Origin: Tidjanibacter sp.
GTDB taxonomy: Bacteria; Bacteroidota; Bacteroidia; Bacteroidales; Rikenellaceae
Direction of reading: 5' to 3'
DNA length: 64,000 nt
Assembly: GCA_017503805.1 (NCBI GenBank)
Contig: JAFVSJ010000017.1
Span: forward strand, 80,668-144,667
Part shown: positions 35,790 to 45,723 of the stretch, piece after piece
How the letters are laid out: each line of letters begins with the position of its first letter
How positions within the stretch are numbered: position 1 is the first letter of the stretch
Made by a program: the position numbers and the translations under genes
The notes under the pieces: model-generated
The model's database searches: none
The model's input: only the letters and a program-made list of their open reading frames with translations
Told to the model about the DNA's origin: nothing

Positions 35790-37616
35790 TTATTTGTTTG
35801 TTTTAAGCTTTTTGAAGGGGGTATAAACCCTCGTTGCGGCCTCAAAGCCGGCGTTCTTATAGAACTCAATGAAGGTCAGACGCATCGGGTGTACGAACGC
35901 ACCAATGGCCGACATAAAGATATTGATACCGTGACCAAAGGCCAGAATCAGGAACATAACCAACTGACGCAGGCCAGGAGTATCGGGTGCAAGGCTGCCC
36001 GCCAAGTCGTTGAAAACAACAGCAAGCGCACCACCCGAAAGGCTGATGGCAAACAGACGAACATAGCTCAGCACGTCGCCCAGCAGACCTGTGAGGTTAT
36101 TGTAGGTATCCCACAAGCCCGAACCAAAGTTCACCAGCGGATTCCTATTGGGGTTATTGAGCAGCAGCATAAGCACCGCACCAACGCCCAAGATTCCCAA
36201 ACAAACGGGCGACGAGAACGAGAAGCTCTCAACACCAACCATCGGGAGCAGGAATGCCAGCAGGCAGTCTACCAAAATAATCAGCCATCCAAGAGTGCCA
36301 AACGAATACTTAAATCCGTAGGCAATCGTCGTATTGATCACATTGAGAATCAGCGCAAAGATAATCTGCACGATACCGCATCCGAGAGCGATATAGAAGA
36401 GTTGGTCGTTGATGGTCTGGAGCGCATTGTGGTACCACTCGGGCACACCGAGTTCCCTCAGCGACACGCCATAAACGTTACCTACGCACAGGCCAAAGAG
36501 TACCGAAGCCGCACCCAGCCACATAACCAGCTGCGAAATCAGGCCCATACCCTTCATCTTCTTCAGATACATAAACAGACCTATCAGGAAGAAGGTGGCA
36601 CCATAGCCCGCATCGCCAATACAGAAGCCGAAGAAGAGCATATAAAAAGGTGCAAAATACTTCGTAAGGTCCATCGTGCCATACTTGGGCACAGCATAGA
36701 AGTCTCCGATAAACTCAAAAGGTTTGGCGAACCAACCATTCTTGAGTTTCACAGGGGTATCATCCTCCATAGTCGGTTTCTCCTTCACATAGAGCACATC
36801 TCCCTCGCCATCGAGCATAGCATCCACCTCGGCAGCATTTGCCTCGGGTGCCCAGCCCTGCAGTACGATGAGTTTACCGTCGGCCTCACCCTCACCACTG
36901 CGGCTCACCTGACTGAACTGCAGTTCGTCTTTGAGTCCGTTGGCGTGGTCGGCAATGAGCTCCTCGCTGGCAACGCAGCGAGCCATCACTCCATTCCACT
37001 CTGCCAGCTCGGCCTCAAGGGCAGCAATCTCCTTTCTCTTGCCCTCGGCGTTAAGTATAGGAGTGCGCACGATCTGTGCATCAATTTGGGGCATAGGCTC
37101 ACCCTTACGGCTCACGGCCACAAAGTAGGTGGTGCCATTATGCTCCGTAATGGGCTCCACGGTGTAGTTCTCGCTCCACTCCTTCACCCCCTGTGCATAC
37201 TCATTGGAGTAGCAAGAGTAGAAGTGCAGCAGAATACCCTCCTGCTCAAGACGTGCTACCGTCTCGGGGCAGAAATCTCCCCACATAGAGAGTTCTTCGG
37301 CCTCTTTCTCGGCCTTGGCAATCTGTGCCGTAAGGCTCTCTATGCGGCTCGAAGCTCTCTTGTAGTTCTCATAGGCCTCCTCGCCCGAAGCGAACGGCTG
37401 ACCGCCAGCATAGAGAGGATTCTTTTTCAGTGCCGAAAACTCCTCGCCTGCAGCTTTGTGGGCCTCAATCTCGCCGAGCACCTCACGTTCGCGTTCGTTG
37501 GGCTCCCATCCGCCGGTTGTGATATCCACAACACCGAGTTCCTGCAATCTCGAGAGGAACTCCTCCTGCGCCTTATGATAAAGCACAAGAGTATATTTGT
37601 TCATCTTTACTATCAT
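35790..37616 (-). CDS. V-type ATP synthase subunit I (a-subunit/stator)
   Basis: This 608-residue subunit starts MIVKMNKYTLVLYHK, as in most I subunits. The N-terminal half is soluble and coiled-coil-rich and should hold the peripheral stalk. The C-terminal half has about seven membrane helices (YFAPFYMLFFGFCIGDAGYG; LSYVRLFAISLSGGALA), with the conserved Arg in SYVRLFA expected to face the rotor ring. The start codon overlaps the stop of subunit D by ATGA-type coupling (stop 37613), which supports ATG 37616. Confidence 0.93.
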   Translation of the reverse strand: MIVKMNKYTLVLYHKAQEEFLSRLQELGVVDITTGGWEPNEREREVLGEIEAHKAAGEEFSALKKNPLYAGGQPFASGEEAYENYKRASSRIESLTAQIAKAEKEAEELSMWGDFCPETVARLEQEGILLHFYSCYSNEYAQGVKEWSENYTVEPITEHNGTTYFVAVSRKGEPMPQIDAQIVRTPILNAEGKRKEIAALEAELAEWNGVMARCVASEELIADHANGLKDELQFSQVSRSGEGEADGKLIVLQGWAPEANAAEVDAMLDGEGDVLYVKEKPTMEDDTPVKLKNGWFAKPFEFIGDFYAVPKYGTMDLTKYFAPFYMLFFGFCIGDAGYGATFFLIGLFMYLKKMKGMGLISQLVMWLGAASVLFGLCVGNVYGVSLRELGVPEWYHNALQTINDQLFYIALGCGIVQIIFALILNVINTTIAYGFKYSFGTLGWLIILVDCLLAFLLPMVGVESFSFSSPVCLGILGVGAVLMLLLNNPNRNPLVNFGSGLWDTYNNLTGLLGDVLSYVRLFAISLSGGALAVVFNDLAGSLAPDTPGLRQLVMFLILAFGHGINIFMSAIGAFVHPMRLTFIEFYKNAGFEAATRVYTPFKKLKTNK

Positions 37617-38218
37617 AACTCTTCGGTGGGGTTTTGTTCGTGTTTGGTCTTAACAATCTTCTGCGCACTCTTCGAGAGGTTCTCCTCGTCCTCGAGGAAG
37701 CGCTTAATCTTGCGGATAGCATCCTCGTAACCGGGAATCTGCACCTTCTCGTAGAGATTCACCTTCTGGGTGGTCTTCTTACGAGCGCGGTCCAACAGCT
37801 CGGTGCGCCTCTGGAATACCTCGAACTCTATGCCCAAGCGTGCAATATCCTTGAGCACTTCCACTCCGTCGGCATACCACGCAGGCGAAGAGAAGAGGTC
37901 GTAGGGACGCTGCTCGAAGATGACCTCCTTGAGCGAGGGAATCTTCACACCGGCAATCTTATTGACTCCCAGCACGACATCCTTAACCTCCAGAAGGTCG
38001 CTCTCGAACTCGCCCCACAGGGCGGCCATATAGTCATACCTGGCCATCAACTCCTCGATGCGTCGCTGATACCCCTCCGCCTTGACCTTGGCGGCCGAGA
38101 CCTCAACCCTCAAAGCAGACTCCTTACTCTTGATGGTAGGGAGTGCCCTTTGGCGCATCTTGAGTTGCTTGCCGAGTTCGCCGAGCGATGTCTTATTATA
38201 TTGAAACTTAATTGCCAT
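37613..38218 (-). CDS. V-type ATP synthase subunit D (central shaft)
   Basis: This 201-residue, mostly helical protein begins IKFQYNKTSLGELGKQLKMRQRALPTIKSKES, a hallmark of the D subunit, and continues as long antiparallel helices. It forms the rotating axle inside the A3B3 head. It follows subunit B after 70 bases and overlaps the start of subunit I. In other V-ATPases an F subunit is found with D; no F gene is visible in this operon. Confidence 0.93.
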   Translation of the reverse strand: MAIKFQYNKTSLGELGKQLKMRQRALPTIKSKESALRVEVSAAKVKAEGYQRRIEELMARYDYMAALWGEFESDLLEVKDVVLGVNKIAGVKIPSLKEVIFEQRPYDLFSSPAWYADGVEVLKDIARLGIEFEVFQRRTELLDRARKKTTQKVNLYEKVQIPGYEDAIRKIKRFLEDEENLSKSAQKIVKTKHEQNPTEEL

Positions 38219-38288
38219 CTAATAACTGTTTATAGAATGGTTTTCTATTTCTTTGTCAGTTTGTCAACTGCCCTTCTTGGCAGCCCAC

Positions 38289-39608
38289 TTACTCTTTCCA
38301 ATATTTCTCCACGAGCTCGGCCTTAATCGAAACCTCGCTCTTCTTGAAGTACTTGGCAAAGAGGCTCCAAGCAGTGTCGAGCATCTCGGTGATGTCGATA
38401 TTCACATCGATGGAGAGCAGTTTATCGGAGTACTCCTTGGCAAACTTGAGTGCACGCTCATCGTAGTCCGAAAGGTCGAAACCGTTCTCGAGTTTGGTCT
38501 TTGCACCTGCAGCATCGGAGTAGAGGCGTACAGCCATATTCATCACCTGAGGGTGGTCCTCCCTTGTCTTCTTGCCTATAACGAGCTGTTTCAGACGCGA
38601 AAGTGAGCGGAAGGGGTCAACGATAACCTTACCGGTATCTGTATCGTTCCTCAGGAAGAGCTGACCCTCGGTAATGTAACCCGTATTATCGGGGATAGCG
38701 TGGGTAATGTCGCCGCCCGAGAGGGTTGTCACAGCGATGATGGTAATCGAGCCACCCGAGGGGAGCTGCACGGCTTTCTCGTAAATCTTCGCCAAGTCGG
38801 AGTAGAGCGAGCCGGGCATAGAGTCCTTCGAGGGAATCTGATCCATACGGTTCGACACGATTGCGAGTGCGTCGGCATAGAGAGTCATATCGGTAAGCAG
38901 TACGAGCACCTTCTCTCCCTTGTCGGCTGCGAAGTACTCTGCAGCGGTCAGTGCCATATCGGGCACGAGCAGACGCTCCACAGGGGGATTCTCGGTGGTG
39001 TTCACGAAGCATACGATCCTATCGAGCACACCTGCATTCTCAAACAAGTTCTTGAAGTAGAGGAAATCATCGTTGGTCATACCCATACCACCGAGGATAA
39101 TCTTATCGGCCTGCGCCCTCAGAGCCACGTTGGCCATAACCTGGTTATAGGGCTGGTCGGGGTCGGCGAAGAAGGGAATCTTCTGGCCCGAAACGATGGT
39201 ATTGTTAAGGTCGATACCTGCAATACCGGTGGCAATCAGCTCCGAAGGCTGACGACGACGGAAGGGGTTAACGGTAGGGCCGCCAATCTCCCTCTCCTCG
39301 CCCTCGACGGGTGCGCCACCCTCAAGAGGCTCGCCATAGGCGTTGAAGAACCTACCTGCCAGGCCGTCACCCACTTTCAAGGTGGGGGGCACGCCGTGGA
39401 AGAGCACCTCGGCATCGGTAGAGATACCCTCGGTACCCTCAAACACCTGCAAAGTAACCTGATCGCCCATAATTTTCACCACCTGAGCGAGGTGGCCACC
39501 TACGGTTGCGAGTTCATCGTTGCCCACACCCGTAGCACGCAAGGTCACGGTTGCCTTGGTGATGTTATCAATCTTGGTATATATCTTCTGAAATGCTTTT
39601 GTTGTCAT
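38289..39608 (-). CDS. V-type ATP synthase subunit B (regulatory, non-catalytic)
   Basis: This 439-residue subunit alternates with A in the head. Visible features are the N-terminal beta-barrel (ITKATVTLRATGVGNDELA), the core with SELIATGIAGIDLNNTIVSGQKIPFFADPDQPYNQ and the segment SLYSDLAKIYEKAVQLPSGGSITII. The region equivalent to the P-loop lacks GxxxxGKT, as expected of a non-catalytic B subunit. It is 15 bases downstream of A. Confidence 0.94.
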   Translation of the reverse strand: MTTKAFQKIYTKIDNITKATVTLRATGVGNDELATVGGHLAQVVKIMGDQVTLQVFEGTEGISTDAEVLFHGVPPTLKVGDGLAGRFFNAYGEPLEGGAPVEGEEREIGGPTVNPFRRRQPSELIATGIAGIDLNNTIVSGQKIPFFADPDQPYNQVMANVALRAQADKIILGGMGMTNDDFLYFKNLFENAGVLDRIVCFVNTTENPPVERLLVPDMALTAAEYFAADKGEKVLVLLTDMTLYADALAIVSNRMDQIPSKDSMPGSLYSDLAKIYEKAVQLPSGGSITIIAVTTLSGGDITHAIPDNTGYITEGQLFLRNDTDTGKVIVDPFRSLSRLKQLVIGKKTREDHPQVMNMAVRLYSDAAGAKTKLENGFDLSDYDERALKFAKEYSDKLLSIDVNIDITEMLDTAWSLFAKYFKKSEVSIKAELVEKYWKE

Positions 39609-39623
39609 ATCTCTCTCCTCCTT

Positions 39624-41372
39624 TTATTTGGTTGCAACAATAGCTCTGATTTCCGACTCATATTTGGCGAACTCTTCGCTCTGCCATACGGTGTAGTTGA
39701 GCTGTTTGAAGAGGTTAATCAGATTCTTGAAGAATGCCGAGCACTCCTCAAAGTCGGTGAAGCCATACTGTTTGCGGCACACCTCCATAACGAAGTCGAA
39801 CATATATTTCTGGCGCTCGATGGGGCAGTTGGCATCGATATCGTCGAAAGCATCCTGCTGCAAAATCACAAAGTCAACCAACTCGCTCTTCCAGAACATC
39901 TCGTGGTACTCAACGGGCACACCGTCGTCACCGAGGATATTGATCTGCTCGGCAGCCTCCTTACCCCTACGGACAAGGGTTTTACCCTCCATAACGTTCT
40001 TAACCCAGCCCTCTTCGATATGGTCATCGAGGTAGTCCACAATCTCGGGATACTCCAAATATTTCGAGTAGCTATCCAGAGGATCGATAGCGGGGTAGCG
40101 TTTCGAGTCAGCACGCTGCTGCGAGAGTGCATAGAAACACCTTGCGGCCTTTTTGGTCGACTCGGTCACGGGCTCCTTCAGGTTACCACCCGCAGGCGAC
40201 ACTGTACCGAGGAAGGTTACCGAACCGGTTGCACCGCCGCGCAAGTGTACAAGACCTGCCCTTGCATAGAACGACGAGATAATCGACGAGAGGTCCATAG
40301 GGAATGCATCCTGACCGGGAAGCTCCTCGAGGCGGTTACTCATCTCCCTCAGTGCCTGTGCCCAACGCGAGGTCGAGTCGGCCAGCAGAAGCACCTTCAA
40401 GCCCATAGCACGATAGTACTCTGCGATGGTCATACCGGTGTAAACCGATGCCTCACGAGCTGCAACGGGCATATTGGAGGTGTTGCAGATGATGGTCGTA
40501 CGCTCCATAAGTTTGTGGCCCGTACGGGGGTCGTCCAAGTGGGGGAACTCTGCGAAGATCTCCACAACCTCATTTGCACGCTCACCGCAAGCTACCATAA
40601 TAATAAGGTCTGCCTCTGCCTGTTTCGAGATGGCGTGCTGAAGCACTGTCTTACCTGCACCAAAGGGGCCGGGAATGAAGCCCGTACCACCGTCGGCAAT
40701 GGGGTTGAAGGTATCGATAGCCCTCACACCGGTCTCCATAATGCGGCTGGGACGGGGTTTCGACAGATAGCCTTTGATGGCCTTCTTCACAGGCCATTTC
40801 TGCACCATTGTCACCTCGTGGTCAACGCCTTTGGCATCGGTCAACACAGCCACAACGGTGTTCACATTATACTCACCGGCCTCCTTGAGCGACTTGACGG
40901 TATAGCTCTCCTCCATCACGAAGGGAACCATAATCTTGTGGGCAACCCACAACTCCTTAACCTCACCAAGCCAATCGCCTGCTGTAACCACATCGCCCAC
41001 TTTGGCAAGAGGTTTATACTCCCAAAGTTTCTCGAAGTCGATGGGGTCGGTCTGCGTACCGCGCTCAATGAAGAGGCTCTCCATACGCTCCAAGTCGTTC
41101 TGCAGACCGTCGTAGTTGCGCGAGATGATACCCGGAGCCAAAGTAGCCTCGAGCATATGGCCCTCAAACTCCACCTCGGTACCAATCTTCAGACCACGGG
41201 TCGAGTCGAATACCTGCACATAGGCATCCTTGCCAATTACCTTAATTACCTCTGCCATCAGTTTCACGCCACCGATGGTGATGTAGCAGATTTCGTTCTG
41301 CGACACAGCACCCTCCGTACGCACAATCACGATGTTGGAGATAATACCTTGTACTTTACCTGTTGTTTTCAT
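39624..41372 (-). CDS. V-type ATP synthase subunit A (catalytic)
   Basis: This 582-residue subunit binds and hydrolyses or makes ATP. Walker A is GPFGAGKTVLQHAISKQAEA, with Pro in place of the more usual Ala, and CGERANEVVEIFAEFPHL follows with the catalytic Glu region. The V-type nonhomologous insertion sits before Walker A. Downstream is LADSTSRWAQALREMSNRLEE. It begins 79 bases after the DUF2764 gene. All features needed for activity are present. Confidence 0.95.
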   Translation of the reverse strand: MKTTGKVQGIISNIVIVRTEGAVSQNEICYITIGGVKLMAEVIKVIGKDAYVQVFDSTRGLKIGTEVEFEGHMLEATLAPGIISRNYDGLQNDLERMESLFIERGTQTDPIDFEKLWEYKPLAKVGDVVTAGDWLGEVKELWVAHKIMVPFVMEESYTVKSLKEAGEYNVNTVVAVLTDAKGVDHEVTMVQKWPVKKAIKGYLSKPRPSRIMETGVRAIDTFNPIADGGTGFIPGPFGAGKTVLQHAISKQAEADLIIMVACGERANEVVEIFAEFPHLDDPRTGHKLMERTTIICNTSNMPVAAREASVYTGMTIAEYYRAMGLKVLLLADSTSRWAQALREMSNRLEELPGQDAFPMDLSSIISSFYARAGLVHLRGGATGSVTFLGTVSPAGGNLKEPVTESTKKAARCFYALSQQRADSKRYPAIDPLDSYSKYLEYPEIVDYLDDHIEEGWVKNVMEGKTLVRRGKEAAEQINILGDDGVPVEYHEMFWKSELVDFVILQQDAFDDIDANCPIERQKYMFDFVMEVCRKQYGFTDFEECSAFFKNLINLFKQLNYTVWQSEEFAKYESEIRAIVATK

Positions 41373-41451
41373 CAGTAATCTTTATCGTTATTTTTGTTTC
41401 GTTTTTTGAATAATCCTATTCACGGGGTAGAATCCTACTCTTTGCTCTCTC

Positions 41452-42324
41452 CTACTCCTCCGAGAAGTGACGCTCGGCCTCGGCGATCCTATCGGTAGCT
41501 CCGAGCGAATCAACCAACTTGCGGAACATCTCTTTGCCCCTCTGTTCATCGAGCCTTGCCCATCGGTGTACCAAACCGAGGCGCACGATATAGCTCAGCA
41601 GGAATCCTATATTGAAGTAGTCGAATGTAGCAAGCTCCTCCGAGAGCGACCAGCGTATCATATCGATGCGGTGCTCCTTGTCGAGCAGATTCTCATTCTC
41701 ACCGAGAGCACCAATGAGTGCATCGATGTAGCCGAACTCACCCTTCAGGCCAAAATCGGCAGCCGAAGAGCGCGAGAGTTGCTGCACTACCTCTCCTCCA
41801 CCAACCATATAGTCGGCCACAGTCAGCCCTTTCTCCCTTGCGGTAAGGGCGGCGGTGATATTCCTCAGATTCCTATCGGCCTCGCTCCACTCCCTCAAGA
41901 AGCGGCAACGGCTCTTGGCACAATAGCGGTAGTAGGCGGCATAAATCTGCGAGGCGAACGAACGAGTGGTATCTATGCGAACGAGCCTCGGGTCGTCGGC
42001 ATCTACCTCTCCCCTCTCCACCTCGGCAAAGAGTTCTATTACCTCTGCCAATTCGCGTGGCAACTGTGCAGGCTCCTGGGCTTGCTCGGCCAACTCCTCG
42101 CGCGAGAAGTTACCGAGAGTAGAAAAACCCTCCCTGCCGCTGCGCAGGTTCACCAAGTTGCAGACATCGTGGAAGAGCATCCAACCCCTCAGAGCGCGAC
42201 TATCCTCGCTCGACAACTCGGCAGCAATCTCGTCGATCACCTCCCTCGCATCGAACCCTTTGGTGTCGCCATCGAGAGTATACTCCCTGAGACCGGCAAC
42301 AAGGCAGTAATAATTTTTTGCCAT
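41452..42324 (-). CDS. DUF2764 family protein of the V-ATPase operon
   Basis: This 290-residue soluble, mainly helical protein opens AKNYYCLVAGLREYTLDGDTKG and has RGWMLFHDVCNLVNLR, matching DUF2764. The family is found almost only inside bacterial V-ATPase operons, between E and A, where the C subunit gene sits in other lineages. A role as a C-like adaptor between rotor ring and shaft is plausible but unproven. Gaps: 32 bases after E, 79 before A. Confidence 0.85.
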   Translation of the reverse strand: MAKNYYCLVAGLREYTLDGDTKGFDAREVIDEIAAELSSEDSRALRGWMLFHDVCNLVNLRSGREGFSTLGNFSREELAEQAQEPAQLPRELAEVIELFAEVERGEVDADDPRLVRIDTTRSFASQIYAAYYRYCAKSRCRFLREWSEADRNLRNITAALTAREKGLTVADYMVGGGEVVQQLSRSSAADFGLKGEFGYIDALIGALGENENLLDKEHRIDMIRWSLSEELATFDYFNIGFLLSYIVRLGLVHRWARLDEQRGKEMFRKLVDSLGATDRIAEAERHFSEE

Positions 42325-42356
42325 AGTTCAATAGTGATTGTTTGTACTATTGTTTA

Positions 42357-42959
42357 CTAATAGAGCATCTTGGTGATTTTCTCTTTCATATACTCGGCCA
42401 GCAGAGCGCTGAAGTCCTCCTCGGTGAAGCTGATGTAGTAGCCACCATCTTTGGGAGCAACCTTGAAACCGCTCTTAACCTTCTCCGAGTATCCGACCTC
42501 GATACCCTCTGCGAGAAGCGCTTTGGCTGCGCCCTCTGCCTCGGCATCGAATTTGGCCTTCATCTCTGCGGGGAGGATAGCCTCGAGAGCCACACCCTCG
42601 CCATTCCAACCGCGAGCTACGCCAAGCAACATCTCCTTGACGAAATCCACATCGAGCAACGCTGCGTGAACAGCGGGTGCGGCGGTTTTGGCCACAACGA
42701 GGTTGGTGATATTCTCCTTCAGAGCAGCCACAACCTGACGGGTTGCGAGTGTCATCTCGGTCTCGTTGTTTTTCTTGAGTTCGGCGGCTTTCTGCTCGGC
42801 GGCTTTCACAATCTCGGCAGCCTTCTGCTCGGCCTCGGCCACGATGGCGGCAGCCTTCTGCTCGGCTTCGGTTACCATACGCTCGGCCTCCTCACGGCCC
42901 TTCGAGAGTCCCTCTACGTAGAGTTTCTCGGTCAGCTCCTGCAATTTTTTGTTTTCCAT
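42357..42959 (-). CDS. V-type ATP synthase subunit E (peripheral stalk)
   Basis: This 200-residue protein has a long Ala/Glu/Lys-rich coiled coil (residues ~20-75: AERMVTEAEQKAAAIVAEAE) and a globular C-terminus that binds the top of the head. It is the first V-ATPase gene of the operon, 58 bases after the DUF4301 gene, and no clear promoter is seen in that gap. Its usual partner G/H is not encoded nearby. Confidence 0.88.
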   Translation of the reverse strand: MENKKLQELTEKLYVEGLSKGREEAERMVTEAEQKAAAIVAEAEQKAAEIVKAAEQKAAELKKNNETEMTLATRQVVAALKENITNLVVAKTAAPAVHAALLDVDFVKEMLLGVARGWNGEGVALEAILPAEMKAKFDAEAEGAAKALLAEGIEVGYSEKVKSGFKVAPKDGGYYISFTEEDFSALLAEYMKEKITKMLY

Positions 42960-43017
42960 TGTTTTGCTTTTACTCTGTTTTTATATTTGAATATGTTTTG
43001 ATATTACTTTCATCTTC

Positions 43018-44472
43018 CTATTGGTGCTCCCTGCGCAGCAGGTCTGTCACAACCTTCACGGGCGAGAAGGTCGAGATGGGGACCTCCACAAAGAGGGTAT
43101 TCCACGACGACATAGCACCATTCCACAATCCGGGCAACTCCTGCGCCAAGAGTGTACGGCCACTCTTCGACTTGCTCGAGATGAAACCGGTCGCAGGGTC
43201 TGTAAAGAGGCGGAAGTCATATTTCTCACCCTTGTAGTTGCGCGTACCACAGACGAGGTCTACGGGGTTGAAGTGGGTAGCCTCCGACATCAGACACTTC
43301 TGTTCGGGTGCTATCTGCGACGACTCGGCAATCTGGAGTGCCACACTGCCATCTGCTCCCTCGGCCCAGAAGGGGCCACCACCGGGCTCACCCTCGTTGC
43401 GCACCATACCGCACACCCTCAAGGGGCGGTCAAGCACCTTACGGAGCGCCTCTTTGAGTGCATCACCCTCAAGTGTCTTAACGCTCTCGGGAAGCACCAC
43501 GCAAAGTTCCTCCTCAACAAACCTCTTCACCTCTGCAAGGTCGGCCTCGTTCCTGTCGAGTTGTTCCATATAGCCGAACACCTTTGCCTGAATATTTACG
43601 AGCAGGCCTGCCAACACCTCCTTGTATTTGATGGTGTCGGCCTTGAGATGGTCGGGGGCCACGTTGTCGATAGTTTTGATAAAGATGAGGTCGGCATCTA
43701 TATCGTTGAGATTCTCAATCAGAGCGCCGTGACCTGCAGGACGGAAGAGCAGGCTGCCATCTGCCTCACGGAAGGGGGTGCAATCCTCATTGACAGCGAT
43801 GGTGTCGGTACTACTTTTCTGCACCGACATAGAGATATTATACTTCACCTCGTAGCGATTCTCATAACGCTCCCTGACACTCTCGAAGAGCGAGCTGAAG
43901 CCCTCCACGTGTTCGGGCGAAACGGTGAAATGGATATTGACCTCACCCTTGCTCGAAGCATACATTGCACCCTCGGCCAGATGCTCCTCAAAAGGAGTGC
44001 GGGGGCCGGTCAGGTAATTGTGGAAAAGAAGAAGGCCCTTGGGTTTGGAACCATACTCGAGTCCCTCGCCTACAATGGCCTTCACAACCTCCACGATGGG
44101 GGCATCGGGTGCGACAGTCTCGCGGAGTTTCTCTGCGAATGCGAAACGGTCGATATTCTCTGCCAACTTCTCTACCACGGGATTCATCTGCTGGCTCTCA
44201 ACGAAAGCGAAGAGATCCTTGAACATTCGGGTGGCAGCGCCGCTGGCGGGGACAAATTTTTCTATTTTGAGTTTACCTTGAGCCTCGCGGTAATCGGCAC
44301 GCAGGGCTGCTGCCATCTGGTCATCTACGGCGAGGATGCCGTCGCCTACTCGGGCGGAACGGATGATTTTCAGGAAGGGGAATCCGTTGCGGAAGTTCTC
44401 CACTTGTTTCTCTACGGTCTCGAGTAGAAGTCCGTGTTTTTCGATCTGTGCAAGGTCTTTTTCGGTAAACAT
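43018..44472 (-). CDS. DUF4301 family protein
   Basis: This 484-residue cytoplasmic protein starts FTEKDLAQIEKHGLLLETVEKQVENFRNGFP and has VPASGAATRMFKDLFAF, then FRPAGHGALIENLND, matching DUF4301. PASGAATRM and RPAGHGALIENLN recall sugar-nucleotide/phosphate-binding loops, so a nucleotidyltransferase-like activity is possible; nothing proves it. It has a good promoter at 44543-44573, and the V-ATPase genes follow in the same direction after 58 bases, so readthrough could drive them. Confidence 0.85.
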   Translation of the reverse strand: MFTEKDLAQIEKHGLLLETVEKQVENFRNGFPFLKIIRSARVGDGILAVDDQMAAALRADYREAQGKLKIEKFVPASGAATRMFKDLFAFVESQQMNPVVEKLAENIDRFAFAEKLRETVAPDAPIVEVVKAIVGEGLEYGSKPKGLLLFHNYLTGPRTPFEEHLAEGAMYASSKGEVNIHFTVSPEHVEGFSSLFESVRERYENRYEVKYNISMSVQKSSTDTIAVNEDCTPFREADGSLLFRPAGHGALIENLNDIDADLIFIKTIDNVAPDHLKADTIKYKEVLAGLLVNIQAKVFGYMEQLDRNEADLAEVKRFVEEELCVVLPESVKTLEGDALKEALRKVLDRPLRVCGMVRNEGEPGGGPFWAEGADGSVALQIAESSQIAPEQKCLMSEATHFNPVDLVCGTRNYKGEKYDFRLFTDPATGFISSKSKSGRTLLAQELPGLWNGAMSSWNTLFVEVPISTFSPVKVVTDLLRREHQ

Positions 44473-44542
44473 AGTGCGGTGATTTAGGATAGTTAAGGAG
44501 TAGTCTGTTTAGTCTGTTTTAATTTTATAAAAATTAATCCGC

Positions 44543-44573
44543 CAAAGTTAATAGCATTAATCCGATTTTCAAA
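44543..44573 (-). promoter_or_regulatory. Promoter of the DUF4301 gene (possibly also the V-ATPase operon)
   Basis: On the minus strand, TTTG (44570-44573) and TAACTTTG (44543-44550) have an exact 19-nt spacer. The leader is about 65 nt. Confidence 0.7.
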
Positions 44574-44654
44574 GTCTGCTGCCATCTTTTTACTTCATTT
44601 TTGTACTCCCCGCAAATAATTGGCACACACAGCTACAAATCAACGAAAAATAAC

Positions 44655-44662
44655 TAACTTTG
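44655..44662 (+). promoter_or_regulatory. -7 element of murB (near-leaderless)
   Basis: TAACTTTG ends only 9 bases before the ATG at 44672. No convincing -33 TTTG is seen. If this is the promoter, the transcript has almost no leader. Confidence 0.5.
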
Positions 44663-44671
44663 TGGTTCGAT

Positions 44672-45709
44672 ATGATTAGACTGAGCAATAACATAGACCT
44701 CACGCATCTGGCATCCTTTGCCACTCCGGCCAAGGCCGACCGACTCATCGAGTGGGATTCGGCCGAAGAGTTGGCCAACTACCTCCGAGGCGAAGGCGGC
44801 AACTTTCTGCGCAACGGTGAGCAGTGGGCCATCCTCGGCGAAGGGTGCAACACGCTCTTCACCAAAGATTTCCGTGGCACCATCATTCGATGCGTAGCCA
44901 AGGGTATGGAGACTATTGAGGGCTCCGACAACCTCCACACTCTTCTCCGCGTAGCTGCAGGTGAGGTGTGGGACAATGTGGTCGAAGAGTGTTGCAGGCG
45001 TAGCCTTTGGGGAGCAGAGAATCTCTCGGCCATACCGAGCAGTGTAGGCTCGTCGGCAGTGCAAAACATCGGCGCTTACGGCACCGAGGCCAAAGATATA
45101 ATCGAGCGAGTGGAGTATCTCGACCTTGAGGATTTTGAGTTAAAGTGTATCGACTGCAAGGAGTGCCAATTCGGCTACCGCGACAGCATCTTCAAACACG
45201 CCCTCGCAGGTAAGGCCATCATCACAGCCGTAGTCTACCGATTGAGTTCCACCCCGGCACCCAAGCTCGACTACGGCACACTCCGTCCCGAGGTGGAAAA
45301 GTGCGGTGCAGAGCTTACCCCTATGGTCATACGTGAGGCCGTCATCCGCATCCGCAGCAGCAAGTTGCCCGACCACAAGGTGATTGGCAATGCGGGTAGT
45401 TTTTTCAAGAATCCCATCCTTCCGCGCACCTTCGTGGAGGAGTTGCGCAAGCGCTATCCCGCTATGCCCATCTATGAGGTTGCGGGTGAGCCCGACAAAC
45501 TCAAGATAGCCACAGGCTGGATGATAGACCACTTGGGATGGAAGGGCAAAAACATAGGGCGTGCCGGCGTGCACACCCAACAGGCATTGGTTTTGGTTAA
45601 CCTCGGAGGTGCCACAGGAGATGAGGTAGTCACCCTCGCCGAGCGCATCTGCCGAGAGGTTTATGAGGTATTCGGGGTAGAGATCAGCCCCGAGGTAAAC
45701 ATTCTATAG
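44672..45709 (+). CDS. murB: UDP-N-acetylmuramate dehydrogenase
   Basis: This 345-residue FAD enzyme reduces the enolpyruvyl group to make UDP-MurNAc for peptidoglycan. Motifs: ILGEGCNTLFTKDF (FAD binding), SAIPSSVGSSAVQNIGAYG, YRDSIFK (catalytic region) and GNAGSFFKNPI with the active-site Ser, then a C-terminal Glu. Type I MurB length. ATG 44672 is supported because a -7 promoter element overlaps the possible upstream TTG at 44660. First of the murB-tilS-holA series, with gaps of 14 and 27 bases. Confidence 0.95.
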   Translation: MIRLSNNIDLTHLASFATPAKADRLIEWDSAEELANYLRGEGGNFLRNGEQWAILGEGCNTLFTKDFRGTIIRCVAKGMETIEGSDNLHTLLRVAAGEVWDNVVEECCRRSLWGAENLSAIPSSVGSSAVQNIGAYGTEAKDIIERVEYLDLEDFELKCIDCKECQFGYRDSIFKHALAGKAIITAVVYRLSSTPAPKLDYGTLRPEVEKCGAELTPMVIREAVIRIRSSKLPDHKVIGNAGSFFKNPILPRTFVEELRKRYPAMPIYEVAGEPDKLKIATGWMIDHLGWKGKNIGRAGVHTQQALVLVNLGGATGDEVVTLAERICREVYEVFGVEISPEVNIL

Positions 45710-45723
45710 TTAGGACACAGAAA

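Noticed and set aside
36931-37128. Plus-strand frame inside the V-ATPase subunit I gene
   Set aside because: Antisense to a well-supported membrane subunit; no independent evidence.
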